A stretch of DNA of 64,000 nt. Origin: an uncultured Desulfovibrio sp. (GTDB lineage Bacteria > Desulfobacterota > Desulfovibrionia > Desulfovibrionales > Desulfovibrionaceae). The stretch covers positions 1 to 64,000 of the forward strand of contig NZ_CALUWO010000003.1 in the NCBI RefSeq assembly GCF_944324505.1, in the 5' to 3' direction. Each line of letters opens with the position of its first letter. Positions within the stretch are counted from its first letter, which is position 1. Below the pieces are notes generated by a model. That model saw only the letters and a program-made list of their open reading frames with translations. It was not told the DNA's origin and did no database searches. Position numbers and translations under genes: made by a program. Of the stretch, positions 30,914-41,386 are shown one piece after another.

Positions 30914-31402
30914 TCAGCGCTGCTGGCTGAAAAGCTCGTCGGAGTCCAGCAGGATGGTCACCGGCCCCCAGTTGCAGAGTGAAACGCGCATGTCGGCGCC
31001 GAACTGTCCGCAGCCCAGCCTGCCGGGAAAAATGCGGCGCACTTCTGCGACAAAGCTGTCAAACAGGGATGCCGCATGGGCTGGTGCGGCGGCTCCCGTG
31101 AAATCGGGGCGGCGTCCCCGCCGGCAGCCGGCATAGAGGGTAAACTGCGGGACCAGCAGAATGCTGCCGCCGGCGTCCTGCACGGAGCAGTGCATCTTGT
31201 CGGCATAGTCGCCCTCGCCGGGAAAGATGCGCAGTTCCACCAGCTTGCGGGCCATGCCGGCAAAGGCCGGCGACTGCTGAAAGCGGGGGCCGTCTCCCTG
31301 GCCAAAACCCACCAGCACCAGCAGACCGGTGCCCACATGGGCAATGTTGTGGCCGTCCACGCTGACAGAGGCCTCGAGCACGCGCTGGAGCAGCAGGCGC
31401 AT
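30914..31402 (-). CDS. dtd: D-aminoacyl-tRNA deacylase
   Basis: 162 residues starting MRLLLQRVLEASVSVDG. The family hallmarks are PQFTLYA (85-91) and the cis-Pro motif NWGPVT (144-149). It frees tRNA mischarged with D-amino acids or glycine. It is slightly longer than the usual 145-150 residues because of an insertion around 35-50 (GQGDGPRFQQSP). It starts one base after the fadD-like stop, so it is in that operon. Confidence 0.9.
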   Translation of the reverse strand: MRLLLQRVLEASVSVDGHNIAHVGTGLLVLVGFGQGDGPRFQQSPAFAGMARKLVELRIFPGEGDYADKMHCSVQDAGGSILLVPQFTLYAGCRRGRRPDFTGAAAPAHAASLFDSFVAEVRRIFPGRLGCGQFGADMRVSLCNWGPVTILLDSDELFSQQR

Positions 31403-31403
31403 G

Positions 31404-33137
31404 TCAGGCCCTGTTCCCTTCGGCATGGTGGCCGGCTTTGCCCTTGCGCTCATGGCGGGCCGCCATTCCGGCTTCTTCCCCGTCGCGCAGCTCGCGGCGC
31501 AAAATCTTGCCAATGGCGGATTTGGGCAGTTCCTCGCGGAATTCCACAAGACGCGGCACCTTGTAGTTGGCCAGCTTGCTGCGGCACCAGCTGATGATGT
31601 CGCCCTTGTCCGGAGAGGTGCCGGGCTGGGGCACCACGAAGCATTTGAGCACTTCGCCGCGCAGCGGATCCTTGAGGCCCACGCAGACCGTTTCATGCAC
31701 CTGGGGATGCTCGAGGATGATTTCCTCCACCTCACGCGGATACACATTGTAGCCGCCCACCAGCACCAGGTCCTTCTTGCGATCCACAATGTAGAAAAAG
31801 CCGTCTTCATCCATGGTGGCCATGTCGCCCGTATGCAGCCAGCCGTCTTTGAGGGCGGCCGCCGTATCTTCCGGGCGGTTCCAGTAGCCGTGCATAACCT
31901 GCGGGCCGCGGATGAGCAGTTCGCCCACTTCATGGGGGGGGAGCGGTTCCATGCTGTCATCGGCCACGATCATGGCATCCGTGCCGGGCATGGGCATGCC
32001 GATGGAGCCGTCCTTCTGGCGCTCATAGTCCAGCGGATTGAGGTGGGTGATGGGGGAGGCTTCCGTCAGGCCGTAGCCCTCCAGCAGGGAGGCGCCGGTC
32101 AGCTCGTGGAACTGGCGGCGCAGCTCGTGCGGCAGGGGGGCGGACCCCGAAATGCAGAGCAGGATGCTCTTGAGATCGAATTGCGCAAGGTTCTTCTGCT
32201 GGAGCAGCGAGGCATAGACCGAGGGCGCTCCGGGGAAGATGGTGGGTTTGTATTTGTCGATGAGGTGCAGCACATCCTGCGGCACATAGCGCGGCAGGGG
32301 CAGGGTGGTGGCGGCCAGCATGGCGGGCAGGGTCAGGCCCAGGCAGAGGCCGTAGACGTGAAAGAAAGGCAGCAGCCCCACAATGCTGTGCTTCATGTGC
32401 CGGAGGTCGCGGATGACTTCCCGTACCTGCAGGGCATTGGCGCCAAGATTGCCGTGGGTCAGGGGAACGCCCTTGGGCAGGCCCGTGGTGCCGCCGGTAT
32501 ACTGGAGCAGGGCGGTGGTATCCTGGGGATTGTCAAGGGTGCAGGAATAGGGCTGCCCGCCGCGGCGGAAATGGCGCCAGCTGATGACATGGTCATCATA
32601 GGGAATGCGGGGGGCATGGCGGTTGCGCAGCTCCTTGAGGCGGTAGAGCACATTAAGCGGAAAGGAAAGGGCATCGGCAATGCCGGTAACAATGAAATTC
32701 TGCACTGGCAGGCGGTCGCGCAGGGCACTGATGCGCGTCCAGAGCAGGTCCAGAAGCACCATGTGCCGCGGGCCGGCATCGTTGAGAATGGTCACCACTT
32801 CCGATTCCATATAGAGCGGATTGAGCATGACCGCCACGCCGCCGGCCTTGAGAATGGCCCAGAAGATAAGCATGGTCTGCGGCAGATTGGGCAGCATGAC
32901 GGCCACCCGGTCGCCCGGCTGTACGCCCATCTGGCGCAGGCGGCCGGCCATTTTTTCCGCCTGGGTCTTGAGCTGGCGGTAGGTCAGAAGGGTGTTCTGA
33001 AAGCGCAGGGCAGGTCTGTCGGGAAAGCGCCGTGCCGCATCATCCAGAAAGGAAAACAGGGGACGCCCGTAGGGTTCCATGCGGGTTGCCACAGACGCAT
33101 CATAGTGGGCCAGCCACGGCCGGGGAGCTTCGAGCAT
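31404..33137 (-). CDS. fadD: Long-chain acyl-CoA ligase
   Basis: 577 residues. AMP-binding motif YTGGTTGLPKG (213-223), then GYGLTEASP (A5), HTGDMATMDEDGFF (A7) and DRKKDLVLVGGYNVYPREVEE (A8), with the catalytic Lys in SAIGKILRREL. It activates fatty acids to acyl-CoA at the membrane. The start at 33137 has GAGG upstream; an earlier ATG at 33155 would overlap ispDF. It lies in the ispDF-fadD-dtd operon. Confidence 0.9.
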   Translation of the reverse strand: MLEAPRPWLAHYDASVATRMEPYGRPLFSFLDDAARRFPDRPALRFQNTLLTYRQLKTQAEKMAGRLRQMGVQPGDRVAVMLPNLPQTMLIFWAILKAGGVAVMLNPLYMESEVVTILNDAGPRHMVLLDLLWTRISALRDRLPVQNFIVTGIADALSFPLNVLYRLKELRNRHAPRIPYDDHVISWRHFRRGGQPYSCTLDNPQDTTALLQYTGGTTGLPKGVPLTHGNLGANALQVREVIRDLRHMKHSIVGLLPFFHVYGLCLGLTLPAMLAATTLPLPRYVPQDVLHLIDKYKPTIFPGAPSVYASLLQQKNLAQFDLKSILLCISGSAPLPHELRRQFHELTGASLLEGYGLTEASPITHLNPLDYERQKDGSIGMPMPGTDAMIVADDSMEPLPPHEVGELLIRGPQVMHGYWNRPEDTAAALKDGWLHTGDMATMDEDGFFYIVDRKKDLVLVGGYNVYPREVEEIILEHPQVHETVCVGLKDPLRGEVLKCFVVPQPGTSPDKGDIISWCRSKLANYKVPRLVEFREELPKSAIGKILRRELRDGEEAGMAARHERKGKAGHHAEGNRA

Positions 33138-33147
33138 GCGCGCCTCA

Positions 33148-34512
33148 CTACACATCGGAATTTCGGGGAAACGTGGCCAGTGCGCTGACCACGGCATAGG
33201 CCTTGATACCTTCTTCGCGCCCGGTGAAGCCCAGGCGCTCTTCGGTGGTGGCCTTCACATTGACCGCCGACGGGGACAGGCCCAGCAGGCGGGCAACATG
33301 GGTGCGTATTTCTTCCTTGTACGGGGCAAGGCGCGGCCGCTGCGCCACAATGGTCATGTCGGCATGGCAGAGCCGCAGACCGGCGGCGCGGCAGCGCTCC
33401 AGCACCCTGTCCAGCAAAAGGGCAGAGGAAACATTATCCAGCGCCGGATCGGCATCGGGGAAATGCTGGCCGATATCCCCCAGGCAGGCGCAGCCCAGCA
33501 GGGCATCCATGAGCGCATGCAGCAGCACGTCCCCGTCGGAGTGGGCCAGCACATGGGGCGCGTGGGGAATGGGCACGCCTCCCAGCTTCATGGGACGCGC
33601 GCCGGGGGCATCTGCGTCACTGGCGTAGCGGTGCACATCATAGCCCATGCCGGTGCGCGGTTCGGGCATATCCTGGGGCTGACGCAGCAGGGCCAGGTCT
33701 TCCGGTGTGGTAATCTTCATATTGGTCTTTTCTCCGGGCACGATGCGCACGGCATGCCCCAGCTGCTCCATGAGCATGGCATCGTCGGTGACAGGCAGGG
33801 CCTCCGGGCTGTCTGGGCGGCACAGGCGCCGGGCATGGGCTGCCTCCAGCGCCGGGCGAAGGAAGCCCTGCGGCGTCTGCACGGCCACAAGGCGGTGGCG
33901 GGGCAGGGTTTCGCATACCACATCCTTGTCCACCAGCTTGATGGTATCCGTGACCGGCAGGCCGGGCACAACGGCCGTGGCGCCTTCCTTCAGGGCCTGA
34001 CAGACGGCATGCACCAGACGGGCGCTCAGAAAGGGGCGGGCCGCATCATGCACCAGAACGTGCTGCACCTGGGGCGGCACGGCCCGCAGACCGTTGAGGA
34101 CGGAGTCGTGCCGTTCCGCGCCGCCGGCAACGGCCAGCCAGGGCAGGCCCAGTTCGCTGTGGGCATCCAGCCGGCGCAGTTCGTGCTGGCGTGCTTCCAG
34201 TTCCCCCGCCGGAAAGACAAAAACCAGTCCCTCCACAGCGGCGCTGCGGCTGAAGGTGAGCGCGCTGTGCCAGTACAGGGGCGCACCCTGCCAGAGCAGG
34301 AACTGTTTGGCCGTGCCGCCGGTGGCCTGCCCCATGCGGCGGCTGCTGCCGGCGGCCAGCACAAGCGCCCAGGGACGCCGGGCATCCGCCGGCGTGCGGA
34401 AGGCGGGGGCAGCCTGCTCCGGCTGCGCTGCCGGGGAGGACATGGCGGAGGAGGACGGTGCGCCGGCGTCGGAGGGACTGTCGCCGGACACAGAGAGCGG
34501 ATTGCAGATCAT
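33148..34512 (-). CDS. ispDF: Bifunctional IspD/IspF of the MEP isoprenoid pathway
   Basis: About 454 residues. IspD part (about 45-285) has ALVLAAGSSRRMG and HDAARPF; IspF part (about 290-454) begins RTGMGYDVHRY with DVH metal ligands, HSDGDVLLHALMDALLG and DIGQHFPDAD. IspD makes CDP-methylerythritol and IspF makes the cyclodiphosphate. Fused ispDF occurs in several delta, alpha and epsilon proteobacteria. Start uncertain: ATG at 34512 or TTG at 34530; neither has a ribosome site, and both lie within 30 bases of the rnpB 3' end. Confidence 0.93.
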   Translation of the reverse strand: MICNPLSVSGDSPSDAGAPSSSAMSSPAAQPEQAAPAFRTPADARRPWALVLAAGSSRRMGQATGGTAKQFLLWQGAPLYWHSALTFSRSAAVEGLVFVFPAGELEARQHELRRLDAHSELGLPWLAVAGGAERHDSVLNGLRAVPPQVQHVLVHDAARPFLSARLVHAVCQALKEGATAVVPGLPVTDTIKLVDKDVVCETLPRHRLVAVQTPQGFLRPALEAAHARRLCRPDSPEALPVTDDAMLMEQLGHAVRIVPGEKTNMKITTPEDLALLRQPQDMPEPRTGMGYDVHRYASDADAPGARPMKLGGVPIPHAPHVLAHSDGDVLLHALMDALLGCACLGDIGQHFPDADPALDNVSSALLLDRVLERCRAAGLRLCHADMTIVAQRPRLAPYKEEIRTHVARLLGLSPSAVNVKATTEERLGFTGREEGIKAYAVVSALATFPRNSDV

Positions 34513-34539
34513 GACGTGCCAGGGTTGCAATAAAAATAC

Positions 34540-34895
34540 GCGGGAGCCGGCCTATAAGCCGGGTTCTGTCATGCGGCATGCCGCATGAGGCCACCATTCC
34601 TCTAGGAGTGCGGTTGCCCGCACCCTCAAGCAACCTACCCGGAAGGATGGGCCGGGCCAGCCTCCTTCCCTATTTGGTCTTGCTCCAGACGGGGTATGCC
34701 GAGCATGCCGTGTCACCACGGCATCTGGTAGGCTCTTACCCTACCGTTTCACCCTTACCACCAGCGTGGCGGTTTGCTTTCTGTGGCGCTGTCCGAAGGT
34801 CACCCTTCCTGGACGTTATCCAGCGTCCTGCCCTGTGGAGCCCGGACTTTCCTCCCCGGACATGTGTCCGCGGCGGTGGCCCGTCCGGCTCCCGC
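34540..34895 (-). ncRNA. rnpB: RNase P RNA, bacterial type A
   Basis: On the minus strand the RNA opens with GCGGGAGCCGG, which pairs with CCGGCTCCCGC at its 3' end (P1). The conserved GAGGAAAGTCCGGGCTCC (CR I) and later ACAGAAAGC, GGGTGAAACGGTAGGGTAAG and the 3' AGAACCCGGCTTATA block (CR V) are all present. Length near 356 bases. It is the catalytic subunit that matures tRNA 5' ends. T-rich sequence follows the 3' end, and ispDF starts 27 bases on. Confidence 0.97.
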
Positions 34896-35004
34896 GTAGG
34901 AACCGGCGCCGAAAACGGCAGCCGGTTCGCAATGTTCGGAAAAGCCTGCGGCATGCGGCAGGGCGGCTCCTGCCGGCTTCCTGCCGCCGCTGCCCGGAGG
35001 CAAA

Positions 35005-35781
35005 CTAGTCCACCAGGGTAGCGGGCTTTTGGGGGGCGGGCTGTTCCTCGGGAAAATCGAAATGCTCGTTCCAGAAGATGAGCCGCTGGCAGTTGGGGCA
35101 GCTCAGAATCTGCTGGCCGCGCTGCAATTCGATGAAGGCCTGCGGCGGAATGGCAATGTGGCAGCCGGAGCAGATGCCGTCCTTCACCGCCACGATGACC
35201 GGATGTTCCAGACGCTTGCGGATGAATTCATAGCGCACGAACACCGGATGCGGAATGGCATTGCTGGCCTCTTCGCGCTTGTGTTCCAGCTCTTCAAGGC
35301 GGGAGCGGGAAAGGGCCAGCTTTTCTTCCAGGCTGTCGCGGCGCACCTGCAACTCGGCCTCCAGGGCCGTGTGGGTGGTGTCGATTTCGGCCAGGCGTTC
35401 ATTCTGCAGCTGCATTTCTTCCATGAGGGCCATCTTTTCCTCTTCGCGGGAACGATTGACCTTTTCCATATTGTCCATTTCGCGGACCATGGCATGGTAT
35501 TCGCGGCTTTCGCTGACCTGCATGAACTTGTTCTTGCTTTTCTTGATGCGGGCGGCGTCATTGTCGATTTCAAAATCCAGACGCTTCTGCTGTTCCTGCA
35601 GATGGGTCAGCTTTTCCACCACGCGGTTGCGCTGGGCGCAGCTGGCATCATAGCGCTGCTGCAGGTCTTCCAGCTCACGCGGGGCGCGCTCCAGCTCCTG
35701 CCGCACGGCAAAGATGGCGTCATCCACTTTCTGCAGCTCCACAAGCTGACGGATCTGGTCAAGATAGACAGCCGTATTCAT
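35005..35781 (-). CDS. Coiled-coil protein with C-terminal C4 zinc ribbon
   Basis: 258 residues starting MNTAVYLDQIRQLVELQKVDD behind GGGAGGATACC. A long coiled coil covers about 10-185. The zinc ribbon has CSGC (about 205-208) and CPNC (about 228-231). This is the DUF164/CT398-type zinc ribbon family, with suggested links to transcription or export ATPases. It lies between Nif3 and rnpB on the same strand. Confidence 0.85.
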   Translation of the reverse strand: MNTAVYLDQIRQLVELQKVDDAIFAVRQELERAPRELEDLQQRYDASCAQRNRVVEKLTHLQEQQKRLDFEIDNDAARIKKSKNKFMQVSESREYHAMVREMDNMEKVNRSREEEKMALMEEMQLQNERLAEIDTTHTALEAELQVRRDSLEEKLALSRSRLEELEHKREEASNAIPHPVFVRYEFIRKRLEHPVIVAVKDGICSGCHIAIPPQAFIELQRGQQILSCPNCQRLIFWNEHFDFPEEQPAPQKPATLVD

Positions 35782-35809
35782 TGGTATCCTCCCAGGGGGA
35801 AAGGCGATC

Positions 35810-36625
35810 TTAAAAAGGGTTGGCGGCGCCGCCCAGGGGCCGCAGGGGCGAGACGGACGGCACAAAGAAGACGGTGAGGCCGGGCAGGCGCTGCTGCAGA
35901 AGCTGGCTCATGCGGCGCATCATTTCCTCTTCGAGGCTGTGATGCCCCACATCGGCCATGCAGATTGTCGCATCCAGTGCCGTATGGTACTTGACATCGC
36001 CGGTGATGTAGAATTCCACGCCGAGGGCGCGGGCCTCTTCCAGCAGGGACGAGCCTGATCCCGTGCAGTAGCCGATGCGGCGCACCGCATCCGGCTGCGG
36101 GCCGCACAGGGTCGCGGTGGAAAGATCGATCCAGCGGCTCAGCTGTTGCAGCACGCGGGCCGGCGGCATGGGCGCGGGCAGGTCTCCGGCCAGACCGTAG
36201 CCCAGCGGCAGACCGTCCTGGCCGGAGGGCGCCGGCTGGGCGGCAGCAGGCTCAATGACCGCCCGGCGGGTCAGGCCCAGCTCTTCGGCCACCCAGGCGG
36301 CCGGACCGGCGGTATTGACATCCAGCGAGGTGTGGCAGGCGTACAGGGGCACATCCTCGCGCAGCAGCAGGCGCAGCACCTCGTGATAGGCGTCCAGACG
36401 CCGCGGCAGACGGGGCGTGAGCAGCAGGGGATGGTGGCTCACGATACACTGTGCCCCGCGTTGCAGCGCGGCGGAAACGGAAGCAGGCGTGGGATCAAGG
36501 CAGACGACCAGGGTGGACACCGTGTCGCGGTGTGCGGCCACCTGAAGGCCGGAACAGTCCCAGGACGCTTGCGCCGCAGGCGGTGCGATTTTTTCTATGA
36601 CATCAATAATTTCAGTAAGTTGCAT
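35810..36625 (-). CDS. Nif3-like dinuclear metal protein (DUF34)
   Basis: 271 residues starting MQLTEIIDVIEKIAPP behind GGTGGA. The metal ligands of the Nif3 family appear in VSHHPLLL (about 63-70) and DVGHHSLEEE (about 225-234), with DVNTAG as a further site. The conserved WDCSGLQV is near 21-28. Function is not fixed, though GTP cyclohydrolase I-like activity has been proposed for relatives. Followed by the zinc ribbon gene. Confidence 0.88.
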   Translation of the reverse strand: MQLTEIIDVIEKIAPPAAQASWDCSGLQVAAHRDTVSTLVVCLDPTPASVSAALQRGAQCIVSHHPLLLTPRLPRRLDAYHEVLRLLLREDVPLYACHTSLDVNTAGPAAWVAEELGLTRRAVIEPAAAQPAPSGQDGLPLGYGLAGDLPAPMPPARVLQQLSRWIDLSTATLCGPQPDAVRRIGYCTGSGSSLLEEARALGVEFYITGDVKYHTALDATICMADVGHHSLEEEMMRRMSQLLQQRLPGLTVFFVPSVSPLRPLGGAANPF

Positions 36626-36642
36626 GCGAAATCCACCAAATG

Positions 36643-36676
36643 AAAAGGCACTTTTTCCTGGCAGGGAAAAGTGCCT
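36643..36676 (-). terminator. Terminator upstream of the Nif3 gene
   Basis: On the minus strand GGCACTTTT and AAAAGTGCC (36647-36675) enclose an 11-base loop and are followed by TTTTC. It would end transcription from purQ and lies only 18 bases before the Nif3 start. Confidence 0.7.
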
Positions 36677-36865
36677 CATGCCGTGCTGAATGGTCATGCC
36701 CTGCCACGCAGATCATGTTCCCAGACGTGCTTGCACACAAGCAGCAGGTGCTCTTCATCTTTTCATACTAAAAAGAAGAGCCGTACCTGTCAAGGCAAAA
36801 GCCCCTGTCCGCTGTCGTCCTGTGCGCCCGGCGCATGGCGGACGGGCGGAAAGACGCCATGGCGG

Positions 36866-37675
36866 CTACTGGCCGCGCAGATAGCGCACGGCATTGACAA
36901 AAAGCATGGTGCCGGGCGTATCCAGCTCGCCCCGGGTCCAGGCGGGGTGATTGGTGACATGGTGGAAGGCTTCGGGGTGGGGCATGAGGCCGAGCACCCG
37001 TCCGGAGGGATCGGTCAGCCCCGCAATGCCCAGGGGCGAGCCATTGGGATTGAGCGGATATTCCATGGTGGGCTGCCCCGTGGCCGGATCAGCGTACTGC
37101 AGGGCGATGAGGTTTTCCTCCTGCAGGCGGCGCAGGGTGGGTTCGTCACGGGCAACCAGCTTGCCTTCGCCATGGCGCACGGGCATGCGCAGCAGGGAAA
37201 GATTGCGTGTGAAGACGCAGGGGCTGTGCGGATTGGGCAGCAGGCTGACCCAGCGGTCCTCGTAGCGGGCGGAATCATTGTGGCTCAGGGAAACCTGGCG
37301 TTCAAAGCGGGCATTGTCCAGCGCGGGCAGCACCCCCAGCTTGACCAGCAGCTGAAAGCCGTTGCAGATGCCCAGAATGAGCTTGCCGTCATTGATGAAG
37401 CGCGTCAGGCTTTCCAGCAGGGGCGTTCCGTCGGCATCCTTGAGGTAACGCCAGCGCATGCTGGCTGTCTGGGCCGCGCCCAGGTCATCGCCATCAAGAA
37501 AGCCGCCGGGAAAGACCAGAAAATGGTAGTCGTCCAGGCGCACCTTGGCCGCCACAATGTCCGAAAAGTGCACCACGTCGGCACGGTCGGCGCCGGCCAG
37601 ACGTGCGGCGTGGGCCGTTTCAAGATGGGAATTGGTTCCATAGCCCGTGATGACAAGGGTGTTGACAGCGCCCAT
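36866..37675 (-). CDS. purQ: Phosphoribosylformylglycinamidine synthase, glutaminase subunit
   Basis: 269 residues. The nucleophile is Cys104 in GICNGFQLL, and the His-Glu pair is in MPHPEAFHH. GGFLDGDDLGA is the oxyanion area. It releases ammonia from glutamine for PurL in purine synthesis. The start at 37675 is chosen because AAGGAGG lies seven bases upstream; the ATG at 37693 overlaps that site. Divergent from pyrG with a short shared control region. Confidence 0.92.
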   Translation of the reverse strand: MGAVNTLVITGYGTNSHLETAHAARLAGADRADVVHFSDIVAAKVRLDDYHFLVFPGGFLDGDDLGAAQTASMRWRYLKDADGTPLLESLTRFINDGKLILGICNGFQLLVKLGVLPALDNARFERQVSLSHNDSARYEDRWVSLLPNPHSPCVFTRNLSLLRMPVRHGEGKLVARDEPTLRRLQEENLIALQYADPATGQPTMEYPLNPNGSPLGIAGLTDPSGRVLGLMPHPEAFHHVTNHPAWTRGELDTPGTMLFVNAVRYLRGQ

Positions 37676-37727
37676 GCGCACAGCCTCCTTCATAGGCGAG
37701 TTGTCGCCAGCGGTGTAAAGGGAATTC

Positions 37728-39501
<1,774 letters not shown>

Positions 39502-39679
39502 CGTGACGTCTGACCAATGACCAGCGGCGGGGCGGGGCAGTTGCGTGACATGCGCAGCCCCGCCCCGCGTCGTATGGGCCAGGGGCCGGACACGTTCCGC
39601 CCCCGGCAGAAGTGACATTCCGGCATGCGCGCTGTCGGCCGGGCAGCGTTGGTGCGGTCAGCAATGGGGAGAAGGGAAG

Positions 39680-40648
39680 ATGACCTGTCTGGCAAGCATT
39701 GATCTGGGAGGAACGCACTGCCGGCTGGCCCGTTTCGGCCTGAGCGGCGGGGAGCTGTGTCTGGAATCCTGCGTCACCTGCCCTACGGCGGCCGTCAAGG
39801 ATACGGCTGATTTGCTGCACCGCTGGTCAGCGGCCCAGGGCTGCGGGCTGGAGGCGGTGGATGCCCTGGTGGTGGCGGCGGCCGGCCCGGTGCGGGAAGA
39901 CGGCGTGGTAGCCCTGAGCAATGCGGGCCTGCGTCTGGACCTGCGGCAGGCCGGGCAGCGCTATGGCCTGCGGCGCAGTCTGCTGGTCAACGACTTTCTG
40001 GCCGAGGCCTGTGCCGCGCTGACGCCGGTGGGCCGGAGCGCCCGGCATGTGTGCGGGCCGTGCCAGCCGCCGCCGGCGGAACAGGCGCAGGCCCGGCCGG
40101 TGGCGGTCATCGGTGCCGGTACCGGTCTGGGAACGGCCTGGCTGCTGCCGGAGGCCGGGGGCGGCTGGTGTCCTGTTCCCGCCGAGGCCGGGCACACGCT
40201 CTTTGCCTTTGTGGGGCAGGAGGAAGCGGACTTTGCCGCCTTTGCCGCCGCGCAGCTGGGCAGGGCAGCACTGTCCGGCGATGATGTGGTAAGCGGTCGT
40301 GGTCTGGCCGTGCTGCACCAGTATCTGACGGGCGAGGCCCTGACACCGGCACAGGCCGCCGTGGCCGGCCTTTCCCGTGAGTGCCGGACCCTGCGCTGGT
40401 ATGCCCGCTTTCTGGGGCGGGTCTGTGCGCACTGGGCCTTGTCCACGCTCTGCTATGGCGGCCTCTATCTGACCGGCGGCATGGTGCGGCGTAATCCGCT
40501 ACTGGTGTCACACGCGGCCTTTGCCCGGGCCTTTGCCCTGGCGCCTTCCCTTGACGTGCTGGAGCATATCCCCGTGCGTGCCTATACGGATGCCGGCAGT
40601 GCCCTGTGGGGCGCGGCCTGGCTGGGGGCCGGTCTGCTGCGAGCGTGA
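39680..40648 (+). CDS. glk: Glucokinase
   Basis: 322 residues starting MTCLASIDLGGTHCRLARF behind GGGAG. The ATP site IDLGGTHCR (7-15), the LVNDFLAEA base (catalytic Asp), IGAGTGLGTAWL and AEAGHTLFAF match the bacterial glucokinase (Glk, non-ROK) family. It makes glucose 6-phosphate. In this window it could supply the glycogen genes downstream, or use glucose released by their products. Confidence 0.88.
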   Translation: MTCLASIDLGGTHCRLARFGLSGGELCLESCVTCPTAAVKDTADLLHRWSAAQGCGLEAVDALVVAAAGPVREDGVVALSNAGLRLDLRQAGQRYGLRRSLLVNDFLAEACAALTPVGRSARHVCGPCQPPPAEQAQARPVAVIGAGTGLGTAWLLPEAGGGWCPVPAEAGHTLFAFVGQEEADFAAFAAAQLGRAALSGDDVVSGRGLAVLHQYLTGEALTPAQAAVAGLSRECRTLRWYARFLGRVCAHWALSTLCYGGLYLTGGMVRRNPLLVSHAAFARAFALAPSLDVLEHIPVRAYTDAGSALWGAAWLGAGLLRA

Positions 40649-40953
40649 TGCCGCTGCCGGACGGAGCGTCGTGCGCTGACACCGGTCCGGGGCGTGCAGC
40701 AGCACATGTGCACAAACGCAGAACCATGGCACGCCAACGCCAGGGGCAGGACTGCGCGGCACGCGTGGGCACAGACACGTCCTGGGGACGGCTGCCCAAA
40801 AATGGCGTGCAGCCAGATCAGACAGGCTGCTGTCAGGACGGTAATGGGGCACTCCTATCCGTCCAGCCAGTGGGGACAAGGCCAAAAGCGCCGTCCCCAT
40901 GCCCCGGAGCAGACCTCTTTTCCTTTTTTCCTTGAGCACACCAGGGCCGCAGA
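40649..40953. other. Intergenic stretch after glk without a gene
   Basis: About 305 bases. Frames here are GC-shadow type with no ribosome sites. A hairpin of GGGGAC/GTTCCC-type arms at 40872-40898 (GGGGAC with GTCCCC) may end the glk transcript, although no T-run follows directly. Nothing else stands out. Confidence 0.5.
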
Positions 40954-41334
40954 TTACGGAACGGCCATATGGGCAGCCACAAGCCACAGCATGCTCAGAC
41001 AAACATGCGCAAGCAGCAGCTTTCGTTTGAAGGACCATGAGCACAGGCAAAGCAACATGCCCGACAGGAACCAGACAATCAGGCATGCCAGGTGAAGCAC
41101 ATACAGGCATTCTGCGTCATAATACCACACCTGGGCCACAGGCCCTTCGCCACCCCACACGTCTGCGTATTTCTCTGGTTCAGTTTTGACGCTCCACACT
41201 TCACTTACCCATAAGGTTGTCATGAAGCCACAAAACAGCAGCCATATAACTTCCGCTGGAGAAATCTTCATCCATGAGGAAATGTTTTTGGGGATATTCA
41301 CCCGTGTTTCCTTTGCAAGGTCATTTCCGCTCAT
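40954..41334 (-). CDS. Small multi-pass membrane protein of unknown function
   Basis: 126 residues. Hydrophobic helices cover about 27-44 (VIWLLFCGFMTTLWVSEVW), 79-98 (LYVLHLACLIVWFLSGMLL) and 105-124. It is more AT-rich than its neighbours, which hints at horizontal origin. The start at 41334 (MSGNDLAKET) has no clear ribosome site. Follows the acyltransferase gene by 52 bases on the same strand. Confidence 0.55.
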   Translation of the reverse strand: MSGNDLAKETRVNIPKNISSWMKISPAEVIWLLFCGFMTTLWVSEVWSVKTEPEKYADVWGGEGPVAQVWYYDAECLYVLHLACLIVWFLSGMLLCLCSWSFKRKLLLAHVCLSMLWLVAAHMAVP

Positions 41335-41386
41335 GACAAATGAGGGCAGGAAGCCGGTGCCATGTCCGGCTTGTTGAGCAGCAGCC

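Noticed and set aside
40872-40898. Terminator of glk
   Set aside because: GGGGAC/GTCCCC hairpin is present but no T-run follows on either strand, so it is only mentioned in the intergenic entry.
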